A DNA stretch of 64,000 bases from assembly GCF_019649055.1 (NCBI RefSeq), contig NW_026570310.1:1-64000 (forward strand). Direction: 5' to 3'. Positions 54,324 through 64,000 of the stretch are shown piece by piece (position 1 is the stretch's first letter; every line of letters starts with the position of its first letter). A model generated the notes under the pieces. It searched no databases. It had not been told where the DNA came from and worked only from the letters and a program-made list of their open reading frames with translations. Origin of the DNA: Paramacrobiotus metropolitanus. Its lineage: Eukaryota; Tardigrada; Eutardigrada; Parachela; Macrobiotidae. The position numbers were made by a program, and so were the translations under genes.

Positions 54324-54970
54324 TAGCTCAATTTGAACAATAGGTATGCCCGCCTCACCTATGGGAAAACTTTCAGATGGCCCTAAATCCTTGTATTTGG
54401 TAAGGAGCTTGATGTGTTCTTTCTGGGAATCGGTCTGGGATTTACTCATTTTATATGCTGGGACACGAGAAATATTCAGAGGGTTTTATTTGGCACCATT
54501 GCAGAAGAAGACGGCTAAATTTTTTCGAAACCTTTTTCTCAAGTTTTGTAGCTAATGTACAGTATATTTTTACCATTTTCTATCGAATAAGCTAAAACAG
54601 TTTATGGTGCGACATAGGGTCTGCGAGATACAAAACGAAAACACAAGACTGCCATTTTCTTTAGCCACCCGGGGTACATTATGTAATATAATTTTTACTA
54701 AGTGTACACGTATGTACGTGTATATGTACAGTACATGTATGTATCATGTCAGTTTATGTTCAGTACTTATATAATTATGTAGCAATGTACAGTATATTTT
54801 TACCATTATTATTTGCAGAAAAAGTGTTCTTCAGCACGGAGTGTGCACTACGGAAACAGCGCTGCCGTCAGTATTTGGAACGACGGCTAAGATTTTTACG
54901 TTCGCCGTTTATTCGAACGTCAGAAATTGGATATTCCGCATGATTTCGCTCTTTACGCCGAGCAACTTAA

Positions 54971-57733
54971 GGGTACTAATAAACCCTGGGAATGGGAATT
55001 GGGAGTTGGTATTGAGAATTGGTATTGGGAATGGTATTGGTAATGGGAAACATCCTAATAGATGGGAATGGTATTTCGGGAATGGGAATGGGAATGGGAA
55101 AACAAAAATTTTCGCAATAAGAACGCAGACGAAACCGAAGCACTTTCTGATATACATAATGCGTAACATTACCTGATGGCCCAAAAAAATGGCGGTCTGC
55201 TTTGTTTGTGCTATGTCCTGCCCAATGCTAAATCGGCATCATACTAGTTTCATTGAAGAGCAATTGCAACCTAAAGGGGCTAGGTAGGAGTCTCATACTC
55301 ATATTTCTTCACATACCGATAAAATTCATAATCATACTCATACTAATCATCATAATCATAATCATACCGAAGCACGAAGTTGTCATAATCATAATCATAC
55401 TTACACTTACATTATTCATAATCATACTCAAATACTCATACCTTTTGCTATGTTCAAAAACATGCAATTTTAACATGCGAAGATTTAATTCAAATTTTAT
55501 TCTCCTTCGTCCACCTTCGTTCTCAATTAGGCTAATTACAAGCGTGCCACCACCGACAGGGATGGCTGCTAAACTAAGCTCATATCGGGTCACTTCGTAA
55601 ACCAGTCACCTACAAATTTTAATTACTCTACACCACGACGTAATATCGTAAATTCGTAAGGCATATCGTAATTAGACAATTAGATTCGCCCTCACTCACA
55701 AGTCAGGGCCAGAGTGACGCAATGTCTGACCCATTTTCTGTGTTCGCCCTCAGCAGTAAGCAGTTCCTCAGGATGACGATATTATGCAAATCATGAAGAT
55801 AATCTGACTGCTCACTTCTCAGTAAAGCTAAGATCGGCCGAACGCCGTAGCTATGCTGTGAACCCTATAAATACCCGCGCCCGCATAAAGATTTTCGTGG
55901 CCTCGGCTACATATTTTTTGTTAAAATTTGAGTGAAATCAACGGCCTGTGAGGTCTTTAGTTTTCGAGCTTTTTAAAAGTCTTAAGGTGGTTTTCGAGAT
56001 CGTCTATTATTATAGATAAACATGTAGTCATATTGCCTGCTGTATTTCGTATTTTATTATTATTATTATTATTAATATCGCTATTATTCTTATACAATAA
56101 TTTTAAGTTGATACTGGATTCCGTTTTCTTTTAAATCGCAATACACATGCCAGAAAATATAGGTATAACAGGCATGTATCGCAAGTTTATATGTATATTT
56201 ACAACTTTACATACTTATATGTTTACATACTTATATAGATTTCCAAATATAGATATATATAATATGCACGTACATGATACCATTTTGCCAACAGCACAAA
56301 ATTTTTACGATAGACACGAAACAATTACGTAGTTAAGCTGACTTAGGCAGTATACAAACTTCGTATTGCCAATGAATAGCAATCGGCAGTCAGGAGAGAT
56401 TGGCCAATAATTCTTGAAGTTCCTAATAACATGCCCTCCGTTAATCGTTCGTTCAGTTTATTTTGGCTGCAGGTTCAACGAACTTGCAGTGTCACCCCGT
56501 CTCGTCCGTGGTGATCTTCCCGATCGCGTTTCCGCTTTAAGCTTTTTTCCAGCCACACACAAAATTAAAATTGATAAACTTTGTATTGTTCGTGCCAGTG
56601 CCGCATGACCTTTACGTGGTTTAAATAATCATGTTTCATCGACCTCGTTAATTTAAGTTCTCTACTTTATACGTACCTATCCATAACAATAACAATCAAC
56701 GAAAATTAGGGTTTATTACCTGTTTAAATACCTAAAAATACGTTAATGCGTATGTGTTACAACCTTTCCTCTTTTCTGTGGGGAGAGTGTCACAGTCTGG
56801 ACGTTTGCCATCTGTAGAGGAGATGGGAAACGACCAATTCCAGTTTATTTCGATTTATTATTCTCGGTCTGTTTATTTTGCTGCCGCTGAAATGCTATCA
56901 TTTTAAATATGACTACAATTCAAATTAAAATGTTCCAAAAATTCGGCCGGCATTTTGCCATTGGCAAATAGGGCTTTCGTCCAGTTATGTGTTAATTTAA
57001 GCAAATACAATGAATATCGTCGTTGTCAAACACGCAATACTGTTATAAGTAATTCTACATGTACCGTATAACTAATTATATCGACGAAATACCGTAGAGT
57101 ACAATACCGAGATACGTATTCAGCGCATTTATCGACTTTCCGAAGAGATGCCGGTTTTTTAACTTCTATTTTTTGTGCGTTTTTTATTGCATGGTTGGTT
57201 GCAATAGTAAATTTATGTTTATTAAACTGTTCATAAGCGTAGCTAAGCGTGTTGGTAAATGGTAAGTGTTCAGTGTTTGCACTTATAGTACCTACTGTTT
57301 AACCACACCCCGTTTAACCACAATATACTTCTACGGTAGAAGTATATTGGGCTGTGCATTTATTACGAGTATTTAATATGGTATGTTTTAGCTTAGTTAC
57401 TTTAGGTTTCAATTGCTCAACGAAACTAGTCAACATTACCGTATATCGATTTAGCATTGGGCAGGACCTAGCACAACAAAGCAGACCGCCATCCGGTAAT
57501 GTTACGCATTATGTATATTTTTGGGCCATCCGGTAATGTTACGCATTATGTATATCAGACAGTGCTTCGGTTTCGTCTGCGTTCTTATTGCGAAAATTTT
57601 CGTTTTCCCATTCCCATTCCCATTACGAAATACCATTCCCATCTATTAGGATGTTTCCCATTACCAATACCATTCCCAGTACCAGTTCCCAATACCAACT
57701 CCCAATTCCCATTCCCAGGGTTTATTAGTACCC
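54971..57733. mobile_element. Mutator-like element with ~270-bp TIRs, 2.76 kb
   Basis: The left end GGGTACTAATAAACCCTGGG and its inverse at the right extend inward about 270-290 bp, including GGAATGG-type repeats and CATTACC..GGCGGTCTGCTTTG. An exact 9-bp duplication GCAACTTAA flanks the element (54962-54970, 57734-57742). The right arm has an extra tandem copy of GGTAATGTTACGCATTATG. Long TIRs and 9-bp duplications are typical of MULEs. No transposase was found inside; 55310-55450 is an (ATAATC)-rich microsatellite. Confidence 0.8.
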
Positions 57734-57812
57734 GCAACTTAATATAATTCGTGAGCGCCAGTACCAGCGTCGTAGAACATCTTAGAAGAAAACTATCGAA
57801 ATCAAAACCGAC

Positions 57813-58055
57813 ATGCCAGCTCCGTTACCAGAAGTTGATTTCGATGCAAGTGCGTCAAATGAAAATTACTCTATGCAAGAATTTCAAGATTGCGATCTTC
57901 TGACCCATCCCCCGCGCCTGCCATGCGTTGCGTCGCCTAAACCAATTAAGCGCAGACGAGGATTGTCCGGCAATTCTCCTCTAAATGCACCAAAGAAGAA
58001 GCGAAATTTAAACAAAAGCGCATACAAAGCCGGAGCTTATGCAATAGAGTCATGA
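57813..58055 (+). CDS. Small basic protein with nuclear-localisation-like motif
   Basis: An 80-residue ATG frame just right of the MULE. It has an acidic start (LPEVDFDASASNENYS) and two basic clusters (KPIKRRRG and PKKKRNLNKSAYKAG) resembling a bipartite nuclear signal. No domain. It may be the first exon of the candidate gene downstream. Confidence 0.3.
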   Translation: MPAPLPEVDFDASASNENYSMQEFQDCDLLTHPPRLPCVASPKPIKRRRGLSGNSPLNAPKKKRNLNKSAYKAGAYAIES

Positions 58056-58313
58056 TAATCTGTATGCTATTGCTTTGATTGGTTGTCTGGTGTTACTTTC
58101 TGTCTGGAGTACAGAACCCTCGTTTCTTTCTCGGATAGAAAATAAAAGAACTGGCATTTCGGGAATTGAGTTGTCTGCACCAGGGAAAATAGTTCTCATA
58201 AGTTAGCATAGAAACTGTTTGCAAACGAAAGTTACTTACACGGTAGAACTTACTTCTCTCACTCTGTAGTACTACGTTATTAAAAATTACTTGAATATTT
58301 GATAATATTTTAG

Positions 58314-59046
58314 CTACTATGGAGGCACTGGAACAGGCTTTTCGAGTAAACGAGTAAGTTGTATAATTACAAACCACAGTGACAACGATTACGTTTTCGG
58401 TATCCGCCAAAGCTGATTTCCGTTTTACGTATAGTCTGCCGTACCCAAATGCTTTGGTGGATTTCATCACCAAAGCTGTGTCTGCTGGAAAGATGACAAG
58501 CAGCGCCGCTTTTTAGTTTACAGAGCGCTAGCCAAACAGATCTTGGTATGTTACTTTTATTTGTTTTGAAAGTGGAATAAATGATCGAAATAATAATTAT
58601 TAGTAAGTGAAAATTTTTACTAATAGTACGTGGAAAAAGTTATTAAATACGATCACGCGAAAGTCATCTGCCTGGTGTATCCTGCACCATTGCTGGAATA
58701 CATACGTGTGCAATATGGGGATGGGAAAAACAACGGGCCCGGCAAAGGAACACATGAAGTGTCACTGGCTAAATTGGCCTCGATGAATTGGCAGCAGTCC
58801 GTTATTACTTCGATGTTTTTACCTACTGCGCATGTCTTATTTTCGGTATTCGTATTTATTTGTATTAGCTTTCAGTTCCTGAACGGCTCCAGTCGTAGTG
58901 AAGCTGCCCACTCCCGGCCGTCCATATGTGGTCTAGCTGGCCAGTGGCCACTCTTCTATACCCTCTTATTGCTGCATGCGCCATATGTTTATTTCAGACT
59001 GCGCATTTACCACGTACACTGCATTTTGTTGTTTCACGAACAATAA
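58314..59046 (+). CDS. Candidate multi-exon coding region
   Basis: An exon-like piece at 58314-58353 (MEALEQAFRVNE, donor GTAAGT) follows TATTTTAG. Further frames read SLPYPNALVDFITKAVSAGK and QRRFLVYRALAKQIL (before GTATGTT near 58545). After CTAATAG comes YVEKVIKYDHAKVICLVYPA..YIRVQYGDG to 59046. The last part contains hydrophobic runs. The frame shift near 58485 is unexplained. No family recognised; exon borders are provisional. Confidence 0.27.
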
Positions 59047-59494
59047 ATTTTAGGAGTTCTCCTGCAAACTAGTCTTTGCTAACGCATTCTTATCAAACAA
59101 AATACACAATGCCACATTAAGAAAGTGTGCTCCACTACAAAATCTTGGGACCAGTTTTTCGATTTTCGGTTTGATTATCGGGTAATGACTGTGTAAACTT
59201 GATGAGGTAAGTAAAAACGCACACCAGTGGATACTTATTGAATTTTTATACTTCTAAAATGGAAATTTTTGAAAAACTAGTCCCAACAGGTTGTTGATAA
59301 TTGACTTGTGTATCGAATGATATGTGTATCGTTAATCTTTGTGACGTTGTCAAAAACTAGTATGCAAAATTCAGTGCAAGGCCGTTAAATCCAAAATTTT
59401 AAAGTTTAAAACATATTTGAAAAATAGTTTCTTCGTTTGAAACATTGTTGGATGTACACCCTATCCAGTGTTACGAAAGCCGAAGATATAGCAT

Positions 59495-59851
59495 TTGTAC
59501 ATAATCAGCACTTTACATTCTTTCATTTCGGTACTTCATCGGCCTGAAAGCACGCCATTTCGCCTTAAACGCCGTTCCAGCATTCCGGCTACAGACCAAC
59601 AAAGAAAACCCGTGGCTAATTGTCGAACGGGACACAATTTATTTAGATACGCCGCTAGCCTAGTCCGCGAAAGAATACTTTTGCCGCTGATGAACGATCT
59701 GTTGAAGGAACGAGCAAATTCTGAGCGACTGGATATTTTTCTCAAATTTTTAGCTCAACAGGAGCTGCGAATAGCCAGCGACGGCGAGAAAGGTCGTTAT
59801 CCAGATCAGCTGTTCCGGATTCTTGCAGATTTGTTTAACGCGCACTCTTGA
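59495..59851 (+). CDS. Hypothetical helical protein segment
   Basis: A 118-codon frame; the second half is helical-looking (RERILLPLMNDLLKERANSE, LDIFLKFLAQQELRI) and ends RILADLFNAHS. Start uncertain (no good ATG before the conserved-looking part). No domain recognised. Confidence 0.27.
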   Translation: MYIISTLHSFISVLHRPESTPFRLKRRSSIPATDQQRKPVANCRTGHNLFRYAASLVRERILLPLMNDLLKERANSERLDIFLKFLAQQELRIASDGEKGRYPDQLFRILADLFNAHS

Positions 59852-60494
59852 AAAAATTCGGAAAATTTTAAATCTCGAATATGTCCCGAAAAGATTCTCG
59901 CCACATGAGCATTTAACGTTATGTAGTACATTCCATCGCTGCCCGTGGAGAAGCACCATCTGAATTTTCTTTCCCAATATTTGAACACGAAACTTACGTT
60001 TCCGATCTGGTTGGCTTATTGTAGCTGGTATTTTCTGTTCTTAAATAAATATTTGAATCGCAGTGATCTTACACGCTGCTGATTCGCCACAGCCGACGGA
60101 AAAAGTAATTGTGCAAGGATTTACTCTGAAAACGCTGGAACGATATTTGACTCCTCTGGGCAGCTCAGGAAAGAGATATGGACGCAGACGCGTTCTACCG
60201 CAAAAGATTTGACAGATGCGACAGATTTGCAGGAAAGGCTTTTCGAATATCCAGCCAGTGCCAGTCATACAGCAGTAAGAGCATGTATCCTACGGATAAC
60301 TGGTGGACATTCTGCTAACCTTTGGGTGTGATATTTGATGAGAAAAAATAATTTAATCGTAATATTTAAATGTCTTACAACGTTGCATTGTGAAACGTTC
60401 TCGCTGTTAATTCTCGCGTTTTCGCTGAGAAATTCTCATGTTTGTGTGTGAAAATTTTCACTGATCTGGAATCATAAAGTGACTTTTATATTAT

Positions 60495-61036
60495 GGTGAA
60501 GGCTCCGCATACCACCTTTTGCCACCTTCGGCTCCTAGTACCACCTTTCATACCACCTTTGACTTCTAACACCACCTTTGTACACCCCTTTTTGACTCCG
60601 CATACCACCATATTATTTTCTCCGATTGTGTTATTATGGAGCTATGAAGTATTGAATCCTCAGTTCAGTATAACGTAACGCTGTGTACGGACACTACTTC
60701 CATACAAACAGTATGAGCACACACTGGAAGTGTGTGTCCGTACTGCGTTTTTCCACAGCGCCGGTTGCAATACTGAATGAATTCAACACCCAAAACTATT
60801 AAACCAAAGAAAATATACCATCTTTCCAGACGATACAAGGGAAGATTTGGGCTTCGCTTTCTGCACTTCTGATGAAGTGAAGAAAAAGGTAACTTCTGCT
60901 GATAATTTAAGGAATTAAATAGTGGTATGCGGAGTTAAAAGTAATGTGCGAAAGGTGGTTTTAGGAACCAAAGGTGGTATGAAAGGTGGTACTAAGAGCC
61001 AACCGTGGTATAAAGGTCGTATGCGGAGCCTTCACC
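60495..61036. mobile_element. T1 family, short copy (542 bp)
   Basis: Ends GGTGAAGGCTCCGCATA and its inverse enclose ACCACCTTT-type repeats in both arms. Possible 4-bp duplication TTAT at 60491-60494 and 61037-61040. Sequence next to the left arm (CGCTGTGTACGG, CCGTACTGCGTTTTTCCACA) matches the inverse of 4925-5120 in the longer copy. Non-autonomous. Confidence 0.68.
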
Positions 61037-61565
61037 TTATAATGTTGCAGGCTGCTGGTAATGAGAACATATTCGCACTCATTCGGTCCGCAAACCCAGC
61101 TGGCGCGGTTTTCCTGGGTGGTGAGTCATATGGATTTTTGGACGGTGTCTTTACAGCCGAATTCACTTAAGCTTCGGCCCGATGTGTTGCATCACTCCGA
61201 ATTTTTGAGTTTGGGGGCCACTTGTGCGATCCATTTAGCAGAACGGGCCTGGATGAAGTGGAGGAGTTGAATCTTCCGAATGAATCATTTGATCCGTTGA
61301 AGTTATTTAAAGTCAGAGTGCCTCCGGAGTGCAGGCGATATCCTTTGAAGTTAGAATTTGCTGATTTTGCTAGGAGAGATTTGTGCTCAAGTGCCGTAGG
61401 ATGTATAGTTTTTTGGCTTTTAATAGCCATTAAGGCGAATGTATCGTTATTTCCAACTGTAAGCTGTATGTTTGAAACATCTAAAGGCAGTTTGCTCTGC
61501 GAAATTTTCACAATTGTGAACTGTTGAATTGTTAATAGTTTTCTGAGCATTTTAGGACGTATGTA

Positions 61566-61990
61566 AATGTAGTGACTGACTTTTTCACTAAGTATGTGCT
61601 GGTAGGAGCATTCCCGTTTCAGAACGCGGACAACGTTTCAAAGTTTTTGGTTTTTGAGGTCTTTCTGCAGCACTCGTTCCTCATACGGACCCTAAGCGAT
61701 CAAGAGACACCATTTGTCAGCCAGCTGCCCAGCGACCTTTAGGAAGCACTGGAGGTGAAGCGTGTAACGACAAAAATGGATACATGCCACAGACGAATGG
61801 ATGATGCAAAAAGTTTAATCAAACGCTTGCGGACATGATTTCAGAATTTATAGAACGCTGTACAGCGCACCTGGGATGAGGTGATGCCGTTCGTTTTGGT
61901 CGCTACAATACCAGCAAGCACGACACGATAAATGAATCGCCTTTTAAGCCATTGTATGGCCGCGTTATCCAGGGCCACTGCAAACAGGAC
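61566..61990 (+). pseudogene. Gypsy integrase relic
   Basis: VTDFFTKYVLVGAFPFQNAD, then KFLVFEVFLQHSF and LSDQETPF closely follow the integrase at 16067-17113. Later pieces in shifted frames (RTWDE, LLVATIP-like, ESPFKPLYGR-like) finish the core. A TAG follows PSDL. The relic is on the plus strand and closely related to the 13.6-21 kb element. Confidence 0.78.
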
Positions 61991-62044
61991 TCAGTGGACC
62001 CGGAATACTCTCATGCAGATATTTTATGACGAATGAAAGCTGCA

Positions 62045-62240
62045 TCAGAGGGATGCAATTGATTCAGTTTTCATAACAAATAATATGATCACTTAATACT
62101 AATGCATTTTTCCACTTGATGCCCACTAAGGTTAAATCCATAGCACGTTGAAAGGCTGCTAGGACATCCTTTATTCCAAAAGGGGATACTTTGTACTGAT
62201 ATTGGAAATTCTCGCCTACCGTGGTGGCTTTTTGAAGGTT
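62045..62240 (-). pseudogene. Gypsy reverse transcriptase relic
   Basis: The minus-strand frame reads YQYKVSPFGIKDVLAAFQRA then ..LVLSDHIICYEN. This corresponds to the F.y..mPFGL.NAP..FQR and YLDD blocks of RT, with the catalytic YLDD degraded to LSDH. Opposite strand to the integrase relic beside it, so they derive from separate insertions or a rearrangement. Confidence 0.6.
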
Positions 62241-62478
62241 ACAACATTGTCAAGAAAATTAGCGAGCAATCCGCGCAGTCTCTCAAAACGAGTCACCGAG
62301 GAAGCCCTTACCACGGTTAACTAAAGATCCAGACAAGGGACCCCCAGGGCATATTCATCCATCCCTGTTGCTAGTAGGGAGCGAACTGGCTGGTATGTGT
62401 CAGTTTCCCCAAGCAACCACGAACGCGAAGAATATCAGGGGTTCAAGCTTCAAAATCTAGAAAGACGAAGCCGTAATT

Positions 62479-63002
62479 TCATGCTGTAGGTGTCTTATAT
62501 GCGTCCATAAAATAACTTGTACCCAAGAGACAATTGCCGTCTAAGAAATCTATCTGCAGCGTGTCGCGTGCATGCTTCCATAAAATAAGATAATGTGCAT
62601 TCAATGTAATCGTTCGCATCATTGGGTTTTGAAAAAAGACATCTTGCAAAGCAAATATAACAGACCGAAATAAATGATGAGTCCCTCGCATGGAGATAGA
62701 TACAACCACTCGATTTAAATTTTTAATTTTATCATCAGGAATGATTAATAAAGGTTCGCATTTATTAGTATATGAATCATCTGAGATGTTTTCTGCGATG
62801 TTTTGAATAAATGTTATTCCTTTAGACGCTTTTTACATTTCTTAAGAATAGTAGAATCAAAGGAATAAATAAAAAATGTTTTTAGGAAACGGTGTAATTT
62901 TTTTAATCGTAGCAATCGAGCGATCCAAAATGTTTTACCTCCATGGCTTTGACTACTGCAGACCAGATTAAATTTATGTACAAAAAGTGGATTAAACCGC
63001 AA
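62479..63002 (-). pseudogene. Polinton/adintovirus-type packaging ATPase relic
   Basis: A Walker-A-like SSQSHGGKTFWIARLL lies near 62925. After a one-base frameshift near 62825, the Walker-B region reads EPLLIIPDD. Then come GTHHLFRSVIF, LQDVFFQN, RTITLNAHYLILWK.ARD. The HHxxxSVI..QN.F...RTISLN.HY.V.FK.PRD order is the signature of the A32/FtsK-like packaging ATPases of Polintons and adintoviruses. Length ~175 residues, slightly short; frameshifted and so probably dead. It follows the polymerase fragment on the same strand. Confidence 0.65.
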
Positions 63003-63104
63003 AAGCTGAAGAATTTCAATTAACTACAAAAAATTTTAGCATTCACAGTCTACTTATGTCTGTAACCAGAAGGTAGTGTGGAATAGTCATTGACGATAAC
63101 TTGT

Positions 63105-63856
63105 TTATCGAAAGTCATTTGAACTGTTTCTTCTGAGGTCTTGATTCAAGCCGCCAGTTTCCTTTAACTCGAAAAATTTTGAATATATAATAAATATGCT
63201 GTGTACATCAGTAGGATCTAGGACCATCGTTCGCAATGTTGCCAAATTAAAAAGAAACTGATTTCCGTGATTGATTGTAAATCCTTTCGCCTTGTATGAT
63301 GAATCACCAGATAGAGTCTGATTGGCGTAAATTTTTGAACTACGGCAAAAAAAAGTGGTTCTATCATCTCCGATTTCAGATTTAGATTGCCCAGAACAAT
63401 CGCCTACATGTAAGCTATTCCAACCTGTACCTTCTAAAGCTATGACGCAGTCCGTGTCTACAAGTAAACGGGCAATACTAGCAAATGCCATAGCGTTATA
63501 TAACTCTAACTTTGCGTAGCTTGTTACAAAGATGCAGTCACAACGTTAGATTGCAGATCGTCTCCGTAAGTATCGCAGGAAAACGTGCATTTCACTTGGA
63601 GCACATCTTCATTTACAACATCAACGTAAGAAACGTTATATTTTCCAGAATAAAATAATTCATCAAAACGTCGTAAATTTTTCGCGTATTCAAATTTCGA
63701 TCGGATTTCTTTAATTTCTGATCCTGCCCATAATGCATTTCACATTAATTTTGATAAAAAACGTCTTATTGGATTACTACCCATTTTTTTGTGGGTCAAC
63801 AAGCGCACCATCCGTTTCCGTAACGCGTCGCCAATAGTCATCTTTTTCTTTCTCAT
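63105..63856 (-). pseudogene. Protein-primed family B DNA polymerase, C-terminal relic
   Basis: Minus-strand pieces in order: NPIRRFLSKLM (a TGA follows) NALWAGSE, like the N..K...N..WG motif; then FDELF and VNEDVLQVKC; SNVVTAS; after a frameshift SYAKLELYNAM, ARLLVDTDCVIALEG (motif C, usually YxDTDS); and KAKGFTINHGNQFLFNLATL then RTMVL. This order is the palm-to-thumb part of Polinton/adintovirus-type polymerases. Two stops and a frameshift show decay. The N-terminal part would lie beyond the window. Confidence 0.65.
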
Positions 63857-64000
63857 TTCACAGTCTCTTTCACTTCTTCAGTATTCAAATGTTTTAAACC
63901 GTTAACACGGGATTCTAGGTCTCGTAAGTCAGATGGAAATTGGGGGAATAGGATGAGCCGCAGTAGTTGAGGGTGATGAAATCACCAATCGGAGCAGGTT
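63857..64000. other. Window end, upstream of the polymerase relic
   Basis: No further polymerase motif recognised in the last 144 bases; the unit probably continues outside. Confidence 0.25.

Noticed and set aside
55253-55600. Ile-rich frame (IIILIIIIIII)
   Set aside because: It is produced by the ATAATC microsatellite within the MULE interior.

Overview
The window looks like nuclear DNA of an invertebrate animal. Protein-coding sequence is sparse, genes are split by short GT-AG introns, operons are absent, and many eukaryotic transposons are present (Ty3/Gypsy with env, a gag-only LTR element, LINE, hAT-, Mutator- and Tc1/mariner-type elements, a Polinton-like relic). The lineage cannot be named from sequence alone; a small-genome invertebrate such as a tardigrade would fit but is not proven.

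0-13.6 kb: three paralogues of one gene family. By joining exons whose phases match, I read each as one protein: an N-terminal Tudor/SH3-like region, a Cys/His-containing middle, an F-box split across two exons, and a C-terminal domain of about 270 residues. Copy 1 (1-3269, +) and copy 2 (6259-9268, +) lie in a segmental tandem duplication of at least 4 kb. Copy 3 (13590-10943, -) is inverted and more diverged. Copy 1 has a 2-nt frameshift and copy 3 an in-frame TAG without a recognisable last exon. Only copy 2 can be read through, and only if a repeat inserted into its first coding exon is spliced out as an intron. Different DNA transposons have entered the two tandem copies, each leaving the other as the empty site.

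13.6-21.2 kb: a minus-strand Ty3/Gypsy element with gag, protease, RT/RNase H, integrase and an envelope-like gene. A likely 5' LTR and primer-binding site are present, but no 3' LTR. The env stop lies 26 bp upstream of the start codon of F-box copy 3.

21.2-34 kb: a possible Helitron-type zinc-finger relic and a BIR-domain gene, then two large inverted arms (23.9-25.3 and 31.2-33.4 kb) around a gene-poor 6-kb core. The core holds a striking array of about ten GTCGC..GCGATC dyads. One arm carries a hAT-type hairpin element and the other is its empty site.

34-48 kb: a tRNA-like sequence, a LINE 3' fragment, env and RT relics, a phase-consistent multi-exon gene of unknown function (39.87-41.76 kb), a foldback element (43.3-43.8 kb), a hAT-type MITE (46.2-46.8 kb) and small unassigned ORFs.

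48.9-50.4 kb: a complete short LTR element (nearly identical LTRs, TAATA target duplication, PPT, PBS) whose only gene is a broken gag. 50.7-64 kb: a second copy of the intron-forming repeat, small ORFs, an env relic, a mariner-like relic, a 2.76-kb Mutator-like foldback element, a second copy of the minisatellite-TIR family, Gypsy RT and integrase relics, and at the right edge a decayed Polinton/adintovirus-type unit with DNA polymerase B and packaging ATPase fragments. All assignments are by eye; no search or alignment program was run.
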